Notes: generated from the sequence alone by a model not told the origin. Positions 25,033 through 33,655 are shown, counted from the first letter of the stretch. The stretch: DNA of 64,000 bases from Alphaproteobacteria bacterium (GCA_040216735.1 JAVJOO010000002.1:62001-126000); one strand, 5' to 3'. Translations and numbers: made by a program.

Positions 25033-26067
25033 ATGTCTATCAAGATCACGCGGCGCGATGCGCTGAAGACGGGTGCGGCGGCCGCGACGGCGGGTGCGGT
25101 CATTACGGGTTTTCCGGCCCTGACCCGGTCGGCCCAGCAGAAGAAATTCCTCAAGCCGATCGTGGCTGGCCTCAACGGCAAGGACGGCGATCCGACATAC
25201 ACGTCGGTGTCGGACGTGCCGAAAATCCTGGCTGAGAAATATGACATCGAAGTCGACTTTCAAATCCATCCGTCCTCGACGCTGGGCACCGATTTGTCCC
25301 AGCTCGACGCGGTGCAGACCGGCTTCATCGACATCACCAGCAACGTAACCACGCAGTTCATGGCCTACGACCAGGCCTTTGCGTTTCTCGATCTGCCCTA
25401 CATCGTTACGGGCTGGGATCAGTATTTGCGCATCGCCAAGTCGCCGGTGTGGCAGCAGCAGGCGGCGCAGTTCGAGAAGAACGTCGCGGTCAAAGTACTC
25501 CCGCCCGTGGGTGCAGGCGGTTACCGGATGTTCTGGAACAACGTGCGTCCGGTCAAATCGCCCGCCGATGCAGAGGGCCTAAAGATGCGCTCGGTGACCT
25601 CGCCGATCGTGATCGAATTGCTGCGCGCCTGGGGCACCAACCCGACGCCGGTGCCGTGGGTCGAGACCTACACGGCGCTCCAACAGGGCGTCGCCGACGG
25701 CTTCCACGTGCAGCCGATCTGGACCTTCAAGTTCAACATGTACGAAGTCTTGAAGTACGCCGCCGAGGTCAATGCGATCTTCGGCATCCAGTTCCAGGTC
25801 ATGAACATCAACACATGGAACGCCATCCCCGAAAGCATCCAGGGGCCGATGATGTTGGCCTTCCAGGAAGCGGCAGACAAGGCCAACGAAGCGGACCGCG
25901 CCGCGGAGAACTTTTACAAAGACGAACTCCGACGCGTTGGGATGGAGATCTACACGCCGACCAAAGCCGAGTTCACCCAGTGGCAAGAAAAGGGGCGTTC
26001 GGTTTGGGGCAGTGCCGGCAAAGACATCGATCGGTCGGTGATCGATCAGACCGTCGCACTCAGCTAG
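25033..26067 (+). CDS. TRAP transporter solute-binding protein 2 (DctP-like)
   Basis: A 344-residue periplasmic binding protein closely similar to the one at 20540. A twin-arginine-like start (ITRRDALKTGAAAA) leads to the mature KKFLKPIVAGLNGKDGDP. Shared landmarks are IHPSSTLGTDLSQ, VKVLPPVGAGGYR, GLKMRSVTS with the carboxylate-binding Arg, and WVETYTALQQGVADGFHVQPIW. Differences cluster around residues 120-150 and 250-330, so the ligand may differ. The GGGAGG ribosome binding site fixes the ATG at 25033 even though an in-frame ATG exists 12 codons upstream. A canonical terminator follows, then the cupin and permease genes. Confidence 0.92.
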   Translation: MSIKITRRDALKTGAAAATAGAVITGFPALTRSAQQKKFLKPIVAGLNGKDGDPTYTSVSDVPKILAEKYDIEVDFQIHPSSTLGTDLSQLDAVQTGFIDITSNVTTQFMAYDQAFAFLDLPYIVTGWDQYLRIAKSPVWQQQAAQFEKNVAVKVLPPVGAGGYRMFWNNVRPVKSPADAEGLKMRSVTSPIVIELLRAWGTNPTPVPWVETYTALQQGVADGFHVQPIWTFKFNMYEVLKYAAEVNAIFGIQFQVMNINTWNAIPESIQGPMMLAFQEAADKANEADRAAENFYKDELRRVGMEIYTPTKAEFTQWQEKGRSVWGSAGKDIDRSVIDQTVALS

Positions 26068-26087
26068 ACGGCACACCTCTCTCGCAC

Positions 26088-26121
26088 ATGGGATCGGCCT
26101 GGGGGCCGGTCCCATTTTTTT
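26088..26121 (+). terminator. Strong terminator after TRAP binding-protein gene 2
   Basis: A 12-bp stem (26088-26099 with 26104-26115, one T-G pair) with a 4-base loop and a run of seven T at 26115-26121. It begins 20 bases beyond the binding-protein stop, in the same place as the hairpin in TRAP operon 1. Confidence 0.93.
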
Positions 26122-26202
26122 CGCACACTTTGTTGGTGACCGCGCGGTGCCGGAAGCGGTATCGATTGGGGGCGGTTAGGAAATTCACCAGGGGAATAGA
26201 AC

Positions 26203-27054
26203 ATGGCACGGCCACACACATGCTTCATCCAGGCGCAGGCGCTGCCTTGGCGCAAGGGGCTCTACGGCGGCGGGCGACCGGATATCCGTAGCAAAGTTCT
26301 GAGCATCGACAAGCAGAACGGCGATTCGACCTGCATTTTGCAATACCCCGCGAAGTACCGGCGGCGGATCAAGGAATTCGTGCGCGCGCACGAAGAGTTC
26401 CTCGTGCTCGACGGCTCAATCAAGATCAACGGCACCGAGTACGGGAAGCATTCCTATGGCTTCTTCCCCGCCGGTCATGTGCGCCGCGACGTGTCCAGCC
26501 GCGATGGCGCCGTCCTGCTGACCACCTTTGCCGCCCAGCCGACCGTCGAGCAGGGTGAGCCGGAGAAGGGCCTCTACGACAAGCGTCTGCTGATCGAACA
26601 AATCAATACGCTCGACATCCCGTGGGATCCCGGCCTGGTCGACCCGCAGTTGCAAGCGGGTGTCGCCATCAAGGCGCTGCGCACCGATCCCGATACCGGC
26701 GAGACCTCGTTCCTTTACAGTTCCGCCGCCCACCGCGTGCCGCCGAAGGGAAAGAAGCCGCGCTGGACCCATTCGATGATCGAGGAAATCTTCGTCATCG
26801 ACGGCGAGTATGTCTTTGCCGACGCGGGTGTGATGGGCCCCGGCGGCTATGTCTGGTGGCGGGAGTTCGTCTACCAGGGCCCTTCGGGATCGATTCCGGG
26901 GTTCAATTTATGGGTGCGGACGGTGGGCGGCCCCATGCACAACATCTTCGAAAAGAAGAAACATCCGATGGATTGGAACCCGAAACACAAGCCGAAACTC
27001 CCGGCCGACCTAAAGCGGTACGCCAAGCCCTACGCACCGGCGGTCAAATTCTAG
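26203..27054 (+). CDS. DUF4437-like double-cupin protein inside TRAP operon 2
   Basis: A 283-residue protein with two cupin folds. The first (about 40-125) has VRAHEEFLVLDGSIKINGTEY; the second (about 180-260) has HSMIEEIFVIDGEYVFADAG. Acidic and His residues at the start of each cupin strand could bind a metal. There is no signal peptide. A GGGGAA ribosome binding site precedes the ATG. It stands between the binding-protein and small-permease genes, a place that normally has no gene, so it may process or sense the imported solute in the cytoplasm. The function is not known. The shorter cupin protein at 170 has a related layout. Confidence 0.78.
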   Translation: MARPHTCFIQAQALPWRKGLYGGGRPDIRSKVLSIDKQNGDSTCILQYPAKYRRRIKEFVRAHEEFLVLDGSIKINGTEYGKHSYGFFPAGHVRRDVSSRDGAVLLTTFAAQPTVEQGEPEKGLYDKRLLIEQINTLDIPWDPGLVDPQLQAGVAIKALRTDPDTGETSFLYSSAAHRVPPKGKKPRWTHSMIEEIFVIDGEYVFADAGVMGPGGYVWWREFVYQGPSGSIPGFNLWVRTVGGPMHNIFEKKKHPMDWNPKHKPKLPADLKRYAKPYAPAVKF

Positions 27055-27070
27055 CTCCAGCGACCCTGGG

Positions 27071-27095
27071 GCCCGCAGGGGGATTGAGTGCGGGC
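27071..27095 (+). promoter_or_regulatory. GC-rich hairpin after the DUF4437-like cupin gene
   Basis: GCCCGCA (27071-27077) pairs with TGCGGGC (27089-27095) around an 11-base loop, 16 bases after the cupin stop. There is no T run, so it is more likely an RNA-stability element than a terminator. Confidence 0.4.
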
Positions 27096-27187
27096 TCCAA
27101 ATGACTTCTAATCCAGCTACTCGACGGAGATCGAGACAGTCATGCCACCTTGGCCACTAAGGGGCGTGCACAGGGAGGAGCCTTCGA

Positions 27188-27262
27188 ATGACGTCAACGA
27201 CTTTGCCATGCTGGACGGCGGTCGGCACAGGCCCGGCCACACAGCGCGGCCGAACGCGTTAA
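27188..27262 (+). CDS. Possible 24-residue leader peptide upstream of TRAP permease genes 2
   Basis: ATG at 27188 follows a strong GGGAGGAG ribosome binding site with good spacing and opens a 24-codon frame (MTSTTLPCWTAVGTGPATQ and onward) ending at TAA 27262. It lies in the 295-base gap between the cupin and small-permease genes, which otherwise holds only the hairpin at 27071. The peptide resembles nothing I know; it is listed because of the ribosome binding site and could be chance. Confidence 0.25.
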   Translation: MTSTTLPCWTAVGTGPATQRGRTR

Positions 27263-27349
27263 TCGATCTGGGACAGAGCCACACGGGCGCCGCTCGGCGC
27301 GTCCGGCAACGGCCATGATATGACCACGACAGAGTCAGGAGCTTAGGGA

Positions 27350-27874
27350 ATGGCGGGATACAACCGGCTGATCGATTGGCTCGACCGCCTATCGCGCTAC
27401 GCGGTGATCGTCTTCGTCATCACCATTACCGTGGTGATGCTGGGGCAGGTTTTTTTCCGCTACGTGATCAATTCGTCGCTGCAATGGTCCGAGGAGATCA
27501 GCATCTGGGCGCTGATCTGGATGGTGTTCGTCGGATCGGCGGTGATCATGCGCGATTGGGCGCACATCAATATTCCAACTTTCACGAATTTGATCCCGAT
27601 TCGGATTCGGCCCTATTTTCTGATCGGCGCCAAGATCGCGACGATCCTCTTCCTGCTCGCGGTCGTTTGGTACGGCTTCATGGTCTTCAACCAAAACTTC
27701 CATGCACGCTCGCCCAGCCTCAATCTATCGACCCGGTGGGCGAAGCTCGCGATCCCGGTCGGGGGCGTCTTGATGACGATCTTCGCGGTCAACGCGCTGG
27801 TGCAGGATTTCATCAATTTGCGGCGCGGCAACACCGAGCATTTCGCAAACCAAGGCAACCCGGGCCTCGAGTAG
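27350..27874 (+). CDS. TRAP transporter small permease 2 (DctQ-like)
   Basis: A 174-residue, four-helix membrane protein. QVFFRYVINSSLQWSEEIS (about 37-55) is the DctQ landmark and is almost identical to that of the first system; DWAHINI and LSTRWAKLAIPVGG also correspond. It partners with the large permease encoded 11 bases downstream. A TTAGGGA ribosome binding site precedes the ATG. Unlike operon 1, it is separated from its binding-protein gene by 1282 bases containing a terminator and a cupin gene, so it may have its own promoter in the 27055-27349 gap. Confidence 0.92.
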   Translation: MAGYNRLIDWLDRLSRYAVIVFVITITVVMLGQVFFRYVINSSLQWSEEISIWALIWMVFVGSAVIMRDWAHINIPTFTNLIPIRIRPYFLIGAKIATILFLLAVVWYGFMVFNQNFHARSPSLNLSTRWAKLAIPVGGVLMTIFAVNALVQDFINLRRGNTEHFANQGNPGLE

Positions 27875-27885
27875 GAATTTTGTAG

Positions 27886-29193
27886 ATGGAAATCGTCGCA
27901 CCGTTTTTGCTCATCCCGTTCGGCATTCTGCTGATCCTTGGGATTCCGGTTGCCTTTGCGCTGGGCCTCTCCTGCGTGATCTTCCTGTTCTTCTCGGGGA
28001 CGACGATCCCGCCGTTGATTCTCGTCACCGAGATGTTCACGGCCGTCAATCAGTTCGCGCTGCTTGCGCTGCCGATGTTCGTACTCACCGGCGAATTGCT
28101 GAACCGCTGCGACATCACCGAAAAATTGGTCGAAGTCGCGCGCTTGGTCGTTGGTTGGCTCAAGGGCGGCCTTGCCCACGTCAACATTCTGACGTCGATG
28201 TTCTTTGCCGGCATTTCCGGGTCGGTGCTGGCCGATGCCGCCTCGCTTGGCCCGATCCTGATCCCCGCGATGATTCGCGAACGCTATCCCGCCTCCTTCT
28301 CCGCCGCCGTCACGGCCGCGAGCGCGGTCATCGGCGCGATCATTCCGCCCAGTACGGTCGCCATCATCATCGGCGGGCAATTGCAGATTTCGATCGGCGG
28401 CCTGTTCGCCGGCGGCATCATTCCCGGCATCCTGATCGGGCTGTCGTTGATGATCACCGCCTACATCATCAGCGCGCGGCGCGGCTACGGCGATATGCAC
28501 AAGTTCGAGGGCGTCATCCCCATTGTAAAGGGCAGCGCCAAAGCGGCGCCTGCGCTACTGATCCCCTTCATCATCCTGGGCGGCATCCTGGGCGGCGTGT
28601 TCACGCCGACCGAAGCCGGTGCCGTCGCGGTGCTCTACACCCTGCTAATCGGCACGCTCTATTACCGCACGCTCGACATGCGCAATCTGATCGAGGCGAT
28701 GATCAGCACCGCCAAGGTCACCGCCTCGGCGCTGGTGATCGTCTCGACCGCCATTGTGTTCAGCCGCATCTTGACCTTCTTCAAAATCCCACAGGAAATC
28801 CTGGAACTGCTGCTCGCGATTTCGGACAACCGCGTAATCATGGCGCTGATCTTGATCGGATTCTTCTTGGTCATGGGCACGTTCATGGACGCGCTGGCCA
28901 ACATGATCATCTTGGGCCCTCTTTTGATGCCAGTGGCGACGTCGCAACTCGGGCTCGGGATGACCGATATTCAGTTCGGTCTGTTCTTAATGATCAGTTT
29001 GCTGCTCGGACTGATTACCCCACCCCTTGGCCTATTGCTGTTCATCACAGCGCCCATAGCCAAGATATCGTTGGAACGCGTGTCCGTGGCGGTGATCCCG
29101 TTCCTCGTTGCGGAACTGGTCGTACTTTTTCTGATCGTGTTCGTACCGGCGATCACCATGGCGATCCCACGCGCATTGGGACTAGGCGGCTAG
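27886..29193 (+). CDS. TRAP transporter large permease 2 (DctM-like)
   Basis: A 435-residue, about 12-helix ion-coupled permease with the same landmarks as the first: MFTAVNQFALLALPMFVLTG, SGSVLADAASLGPILIPAM, PPSTVAIIIGGQ, VFTPTEAGAVAVLYT and LITPPLGLLLFI. The two large permeases are collinear paralogues. It forms the QM complex with the product of the gene 11 bases upstream. The start MEIVAPFLL is supported by the paralogue. It is convergent with the SDR pair, whose stop lies six bases beyond, with no terminator visible between them. Confidence 0.93.
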   Translation: MEIVAPFLLIPFGILLILGIPVAFALGLSCVIFLFFSGTTIPPLILVTEMFTAVNQFALLALPMFVLTGELLNRCDITEKLVEVARLVVGWLKGGLAHVNILTSMFFAGISGSVLADAASLGPILIPAMIRERYPASFSAAVTAASAVIGAIIPPSTVAIIIGGQLQISIGGLFAGGIIPGILIGLSLMITAYIISARRGYGDMHKFEGVIPIVKGSAKAAPALLIPFIILGGILGGVFTPTEAGAVAVLYTLLIGTLYYRTLDMRNLIEAMISTAKVTASALVIVSTAIVFSRILTFFKIPQEILELLLAISDNRVIMALILIGFFLVMGTFMDALANMIILGPLLMPVATSQLGLGMTDIQFGLFLMISLLLGLITPPLGLLLFITAPIAKISLERVSVAVIPFLVAELVVLFLIVFVPAITMAIPRALGLGG

Positions 29194-29199
29194 TCGCCG

Positions 29200-29988
29200 T
29201 CAGTCGACTGTGAGCGCAGCGATCCCGCCGTCGACGTTGAGGCCGACGCCGGTGATATAGCTGGCCTCGTCGCTGGCCAGGAACAACATCGGACGGGCAA
29301 CCTCCAACGGATCGCCATAGCGTTTGATCGGGACATGGTCGGCGCCGGCACGGCCGTCGCCCCCGGCCAGGGGCGGCGCGCCCGGCGGTTTGATCATCGG
29401 CGTATCGATCGGCCCCGGTAGCACCGCGTTGCAGCGCACGTTCCAACCCGACTCGCCGCAAAACCGCGCCACGGTACGGGTATATTGCAAGACGGCGGCC
29501 TTGCTCGCGCCATAGGCTGAGCGCGTCGGCCAGCCCTTTTGCGCGGCGATCGACGAAATATTGACGATCGCGCCACCGCGCCCCTCGCGCAAACTTGGCA
29601 ACGCCGCGCGGCAACCCAACAGCGTGCCCTCAGCATTGACCCGGTTCACCCTGCGCCAAATGTCGAGGCCGATGACGTCGGGTGCCTGGGGTGGAGCGTC
29701 ATCGCCGCTCACCCCGTTGATCCCAGCGCAATTGAGCAAGATGTCGAGACTGCCATGGTCGGCTACGGCTTGCGCAACCACCGCCGCCCAGCGGTCTTCG
29801 TCGGTGACGTCGTGGTGCACGAATGGTGCGTCCGGACCGCAGTCCTCGCGCCAAAGCGCGGCGTCGATGTCTTGGATATCGGTGCCGATCACGACCGCAC
29901 CCTCGGCGGCGAACAACCGCGCCGCCGCGCGCCCGATGCCGGACGCCGCTCCGGTGACGATGGCGACTTTACCGTCGAGACGCGCCAT
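29200..29988 (-). CDS. SDR-family oxidoreductase (classical)
   Basis: A 262-residue NAD(P)-dependent short-chain dehydrogenase/reductase with a full set of motifs: TGAASGIG (12-19), NCAG, the catalytic Ser in NISSIAA, YGASKAA (Tyr and Lys) and the C-terminal YITGVGLNVDGG. It oxidises an alcohol or reduces a ketone in the cytoplasm; the substrate is unknown. Its ATG overlaps the TGA of the upstream SDR gene (TGATG at 29986-29990), so the two are translationally coupled. They may act on consecutive steps or form a heteromer. It is convergent with the second TRAP operon. Confidence 0.9.
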   Translation of the reverse strand: MARLDGKVAIVTGAASGIGRAAARLFAAEGAVVIGTDIQDIDAALWREDCGPDAPFVHHDVTDEDRWAAVVAQAVADHGSLDILLNCAGINGVSGDDAPPQAPDVIGLDIWRRVNRVNAEGTLLGCRAALPSLREGRGGAIVNISSIAAQKGWPTRSAYGASKAAVLQYTRTVARFCGESGWNVRCNAVLPGPIDTPMIKPPGAPPLAGGDGRAGADHVPIKRYGDPLEVARPMLFLASDEASYITGVGLNVDGGIAALTVD

Positions 29989-30833
29989 CAGATCACCGAC
30001 AGGCCGCCGTCGACCGGGAGCGATGCCCCGGTGACGTAGGTCGCATCGTCGCCTGCCAGAAACAAAATCGCCGCCGCCACCTCGCTGGCCTCGCCGTAGC
30101 GCTGCATTGGGACGTGCGGCGCCTCCGGCCCGTCCTCGCCCCCGCCCCCGCCGGTCATCGGGACGAAAATCGGCGTATGGATGCCGCCGGGGTGCACCGA
30201 GTTACAGCGGATGTTGTTTCCCGCCTTGGCGCAATGGAGCGCGACCGATTTGGTGATTTGCCACACAGCTGCCTTGCTGGCGCCGTAGGGCACCGCACTC
30301 GGCACACCGACCCACCCCGCCACCGACGAGACGTTGACGATAGCGCCACCGCCGGTCTCGGCCATCACCGGGATCGCCTGCTTGCAGCCCAGCAAGGTGC
30401 CTTCGACATTGACCGCCTGCACCGCGCGGAAATCGTCCATCGTGACGCTTTCGATATCCTGGTTCTCCGGCGGACCGCCGCCCGGCATGTTGATCCCCGC
30501 GCAGTTCACTAGAATGTCGAGGCGGCCGTACTCTTCCTTGGCGCGGATCAGCACGTTGCGCCATTCGCGCTCGCTGGCGACGTCGTGGCGGACCACGATG
30601 GCCCGCGAATCGCCGGCACCCGCATCGTCCGCGTCGATCGCCCGTACGTCGGTCGCCAGCACCTTGGCGCCCTCGCGCAGGAACAGCGCGACCGTTGCCG
30701 CGCCAATCCCCGAGGCCGCGCCGGTGACGAGGGCGACGCGGCCGTCCAAGCGTTTGCCAGGCTCGGTGGCATCGAGTTCGCTCGCATCAGGTTCGGCGCC
30801 GTCATCCGTCGGCGGGGAATGTGGATTGTTCAT
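29988..30833 (-). CDS. SDR-family oxidoreductase (classical), coupled partner
   Basis: A 281-residue short-chain dehydrogenase with an acidic, non-conserved N-terminal extension of about 28 residues (MNNPHSPPTDDGAEPDASE and onward) before the first strand. Motifs are TGAASGIG, NCAGIN, NVSSVAGW and YGASKAAVW, and the end is YVTGASLPVDGG, so the Ser-Tyr-Lys triad is complete. A glycine-rich loop (GGGGGED) in the substrate lid is unusual. Its stop overlaps the start of the next SDR gene. The long N terminus could be an over-extension, but no better internal start with a ribosome binding site is evident. Confidence 0.88.
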   Translation of the reverse strand: MNNPHSPPTDDGAEPDASELDATEPGKRLDGRVALVTGAASGIGAATVALFLREGAKVLATDVRAIDADDAGAGDSRAIVVRHDVASEREWRNVLIRAKEEYGRLDILVNCAGINMPGGGPPENQDIESVTMDDFRAVQAVNVEGTLLGCKQAIPVMAETGGGAIVNVSSVAGWVGVPSAVPYGASKAAVWQITKSVALHCAKAGNNIRCNSVHPGGIHTPIFVPMTGGGGGEDGPEAPHVPMQRYGEASEVAAAILFLAGDDATYVTGASLPVDGGLSVI

Positions 30834-30992
30834 CGGGGAGAGGCGTCTACTGGGTTACGAGAAGGCGCGGCACACCGCGCAGTGCCATTGTGCCAGCCCC
30901 CGTGCGCGGCGGCTAGGTCGCTGCACCGTGCAACCCTCCCCGCGACCGGCGGCATGGGCTACAGTGCGCGCGGGAAAACAGGGAGAATACCG

Positions 30993-31340
30993 ATGAGCCA
31001 AGCCAACGTTCGACCGATTATGCGACCCGTCGTCAAGCACAACGGCGTGGTGTACGTCGCCGGTCAGGTTGCGCGAAACGCGCCCGACGGCGATGTGACC
31101 GCACAGACCAAGGATATCCTGGACGCGATCGACAAACTGTTGGCCAGCGCCGGTACCGACAAAACGAAATTGCTCCAAGCGCAAATCTGGCTGACCGATA
31201 TCTCGACGCAGTTTTCGGCGATGAACGCAGTGTGGAACGCGTGGGTCGACGAAGCTACCGCCCCGGTGCGGGCCTGTGTCCAAGCCCAACTCGCCTCGCC
31301 CAGCTACAAAGTCGAAATCATGGTGACCGCGGCGGCGTAA
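30993..31340 (+). CDS. RidA family protein (enamine/imine deaminase type)
   Basis: A 115-residue protein with the YjgF/RidA fold: VVYVAGQVARN (19-29), the ILDAIDKLLASAGTDKTKLLQAQIWLTDI helix-strand, the Arg in APVRACVQAQL (about residue 93) that binds the substrate carboxylate, and KVEIMVTA at the end. RidA proteins hydrolyse reactive enamines and imines made by PLP enzymes, and diverged members act in pyrimidine, creatinine and aromatic catabolism. A GGGAGAA ribosome binding site precedes the ATG. It fits the neighbouring nitrogen-compound catabolic genes, though the role is inferred from the family. Confidence 0.9.
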   Translation: MSQANVRPIMRPVVKHNGVVYVAGQVARNAPDGDVTAQTKDILDAIDKLLASAGTDKTKLLQAQIWLTDISTQFSAMNAVWNAWVDEATAPVRACVQAQLASPSYKVEIMVTAAA

Positions 31341-31349
31341 AAGCCAACC

Positions 31350-31898
31350 CTACATGATCTGATGCGACCCCTGCGCCGGGGTCGATCTGTCGTCGAGGTC
31401 GAAGGCGAGGCCCCACCGGGCTTTCTTGACGATCTGACCGAACAGGTGGAGGAAGGTGAGGATCGCCTCCTCCGACATCGTCAACGACACTTCCTTGCCG
31501 GACTTCGGCACGAAGGTCAGCGCGTGGGTGCCGGGCGTGACCGTCGCTGCCTTCAGCTTAACGATCAGCAGCGGCGCTTCGCCGAGCGGTAGTTCCTTGG
31601 GCTTGTTCTCATAGGTCTTCTTGAAGTTGGCGTTGGAAACTGCGGCCTGACGCTTGAATGCGACGACCGAGCGTTTGGCCTGCGGCGAGGCCTGCGCCGC
31701 GACCTCGGGCGCGGTCTCCAACCGGCGCACCAGCAACTCCCACAACAGCCGCGCCACCCGCCGGGTCAGCCACAGCCGGATCTCGGACCCCTCGTGGGTA
31801 TTGACCCGCAGCAACAGGCGGTCTTCGTCGGTCTGATAGCTGAAGTTGAACTGGTGAAGTTTGGCCACCGGGCTATTGTAGCGGAGTGCGCCCGCCAT
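31350..31898 (-). CDS. Conserved-looking hypothetical protein
   Basis: A protein of up to 182 residues with no signal peptide or membrane segment. An N-terminal beta-rich part (KLHQFNFSYQTDEDRLLLRVNT), a helical LTRRVARLLWELLVRRLE stretch, a basic middle and a C-terminal SEEAILTFLHLFGQIVKKA helix are visible. I do not recognise the family with certainty; it could be a small cytoplasmic regulator. A GTG 11 codons in (VAKLHQFNF) is a plausible alternative start because the first residues look non-conserved. It converges on the RidA gene, with their stops nine bases apart. Confidence 0.6.
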   Translation of the reverse strand: MAGALRYNSPVAKLHQFNFSYQTDEDRLLLRVNTHEGSEIRLWLTRRVARLLWELLVRRLETAPEVAAQASPQAKRSVVAFKRQAAVSNANFKKTYENKPKELPLGEAPLLIVKLKAATVTPGTHALTFVPKSGKEVSLTMSEEAILTFLHLFGQIVKKARWGLAFDLDDRSTPAQGSHQIM

Positions 31899-32019
31899 CG
31901 GTACGGCCCATCCGGCGGGGCGCAGGCCCGCGCGCCATCACAATTCCGCCCCGTCCCTTTCGCGCGGCGGCGCGACGCCCTATGACTAGCGGCCCGCAAT
32001 CGCAAAAAGCAATCGCTCT

Positions 32020-33219
32020 ATGAAACCCGGCTTTCTCCGGAACGCTATCGTCCTTGGCCTGATGGCCGCGGTCGGGCCGTTCGCGATCGACATGTATCTG
32101 CCGGCGATGCCGACCATCGCCGCCGGCTTAGACACCACGGCGGCGGCGACGCAGATGACGTTGATGGTGTTCTTCCTGTCGTTCGGGGCATGCCAGATCT
32201 TCTATGGGCCGGCCTCCGATATGTTCGGGCGCAAGCCGCCGCTCTACTTCGGGCTTATCGTCTTCGCACTGGGCGGCGTCGGGTGCGCGCTCGCCCCGAC
32301 CATCGAGTGGCTGATTTTTTTCCGCTTCGTCCAGGGTGCCGGCGCAGCGGCGGTCATGGTGATCCCGCGCGCGATCATCCGCGATCTCCACACTGGCCCT
32401 GAGGCAACGCAACTGATGGCGTTGATCATGCTGGTGTTCAGCGTCTCACCGTTGCTGGCGCCACTGTTGGGCAGCGTCCTGATCGGGCCGTTCGGCTGGC
32501 GCGCCGTGTTCGTGGCGGTCACCGTCGTGGCCGGGCTCGCGTTTTTTCTCGTCCTGTTCCTGCAACCCGAAACCCGCCCGCCGGCGCAGCGTGTCAAAGT
32601 TTCCGTGGGCGCACTGTTGGAGGGATTCGGCGTCCTGCTGCGCGACGCGCAGTTCCTGGGCCTCACCTTCGTGGGCGGCCTGAGCATGTCGAGCTTCTTC
32701 GCCTTTCTGGCCGGATCGTCGTTTGTCTATATCGAACACTTCGGGTTGACCCCGACCGGCTACAGCGTGGCCTTCGCGATCAATGCCGTGGGCTTCATCG
32801 GCGCGTCTCAGTTCGCCGCCAAGCTCGGGATGCGCTTTGGCATGACCCGCGTCGTCACCGCCGCGACGCTCATGTACATGCTGTTGTCAGTCGCGCTGTT
32901 CGCAACCATTGCAGCCGGCGTCGACAGCCTGGCGGTGATGATGGCGTTGATCTTCGCCGCCTTCGCCTTCATGGGCCTTGTCATTCCGACGACGATGGTC
33001 CTGGCGCTGGAGGAACACGGTCCGATCGCCGGCATGGCCTCGGCCCTGGGGGGCACGTTGCAAATGATGACCGGCGCGATCGTGATCGTGGCCGTCAGCG
33101 TCTTCAGCGACAACACACCGCTGCCGATGGTCAGTGCGATCGCACTATGTGCGGTGGGCGCCTACATCCTGGCCTATTTCACGCTGGGCCGCCGGCGCGC
33201 CGCGCAGCCCGCCGAATAG
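32020..33219 (+). CDS. MFS transporter, Bcr/CflA drug-efflux type
   Basis: A 399-residue, 12-helix major facilitator. Features of the Bcr/CflA group are an acidic residue in helix 1 (FAIDMYLPAMP), the loop 2-3 motif GPASDMFGRKPPLYFG and the helix 4 FRFVQGAGAAAVMVIPRAIIRDL stretch with motif B Arg and motif C-like glycines. It should export a drug or metabolite with proton antiport across the inner membrane. It is monocistronic, with no strong ribosome binding site. Two further members of the same family lie at 40571 and 41793 on the other strand. Confidence 0.88.
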   Translation: MKPGFLRNAIVLGLMAAVGPFAIDMYLPAMPTIAAGLDTTAAATQMTLMVFFLSFGACQIFYGPASDMFGRKPPLYFGLIVFALGGVGCALAPTIEWLIFFRFVQGAGAAAVMVIPRAIIRDLHTGPEATQLMALIMLVFSVSPLLAPLLGSVLIGPFGWRAVFVAVTVVAGLAFFLVLFLQPETRPPAQRVKVSVGALLEGFGVLLRDAQFLGLTFVGGLSMSSFFAFLAGSSFVYIEHFGLTPTGYSVAFAINAVGFIGASQFAAKLGMRFGMTRVVTAATLMYMLLSVALFATIAAGVDSLAVMMALIFAAFAFMGLVIPTTMVLALEEHGPIAGMASALGGTLQMMTGAIVIVAVSVFSDNTPLPMVSAIALCAVGAYILAYFTLGRRRAAQPAE

Positions 33220-33227
33220 CGCGCGGG

Positions 33228-33620
33228 TTAGCGCAGCGGATTCTCGTCGCTCATATAGATCGTGACGGCCTGAAACTTTCCGTCCTTGAAGCGAAAGACA
33301 TTGCAGTTCGAGGCCCGCTCAACACCGTCGTCGTGCCGCACCCGTAGCGCGTTGAACTGCACCGCGACCGATTGATTGGCGACATCCACCACGGGATTGA
33401 AGTCGCCGTGCCAAATCGTCTTAAAACCCGAAAAAAAGTCCGTGAACATCCGCTTGATGTCCTGGTCGCGGCCCGTATGGGTGAGCTGATCGGTCTGGAT
33501 CGTCAACGTCGCGTCCTGCGCGAAGCAGTCGAGGGCCGGTTCCAGCCGTTTCAAGTCGACATTGCCGAAGTAGCTTTTGGTCACCGCCGCCAGGAGCTGG
33601 TCGGCATTGAGGTCGGCCAT
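33228..33620 (-). CDS. SnoaL/NTF2-like fold protein
   Basis: A 130-residue protein with the cone-shaped NTF2/SnoaL fold: an N-terminal helix (DQLLAAVTKSYFGNV), DCFAQDATLTIQ, GRDQDIKRMFTDFFSG, and C-terminal strands CNVFRFKDGKFQAVTIYMSD. Proteins of this kind are polyketide cyclases, isomerases or ligand-binding proteins, and the function cannot be narrowed. The ATG at 33620 is preferred; a longer frame would run through the tRNA-Leu gene. It lies directly downstream of that tRNA on the same strand, 35 bases after the encoded CCA, and converges on the MFS gene. Confidence 0.78.
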   Translation of the reverse strand: MADLNADQLLAAVTKSYFGNVDLKRLEPALDCFAQDATLTIQTDQLTHTGRDQDIKRMFTDFFSGFKTIWHGDFNPVVDVANQSVAVQFNALRVRHDDGVERASNCNVFRFKDGKFQAVTIYMSDENPLR

Positions 33621-33655
33621 CGTTCGCCACTCCCACCCTGCTGGAAAAGATCGAC

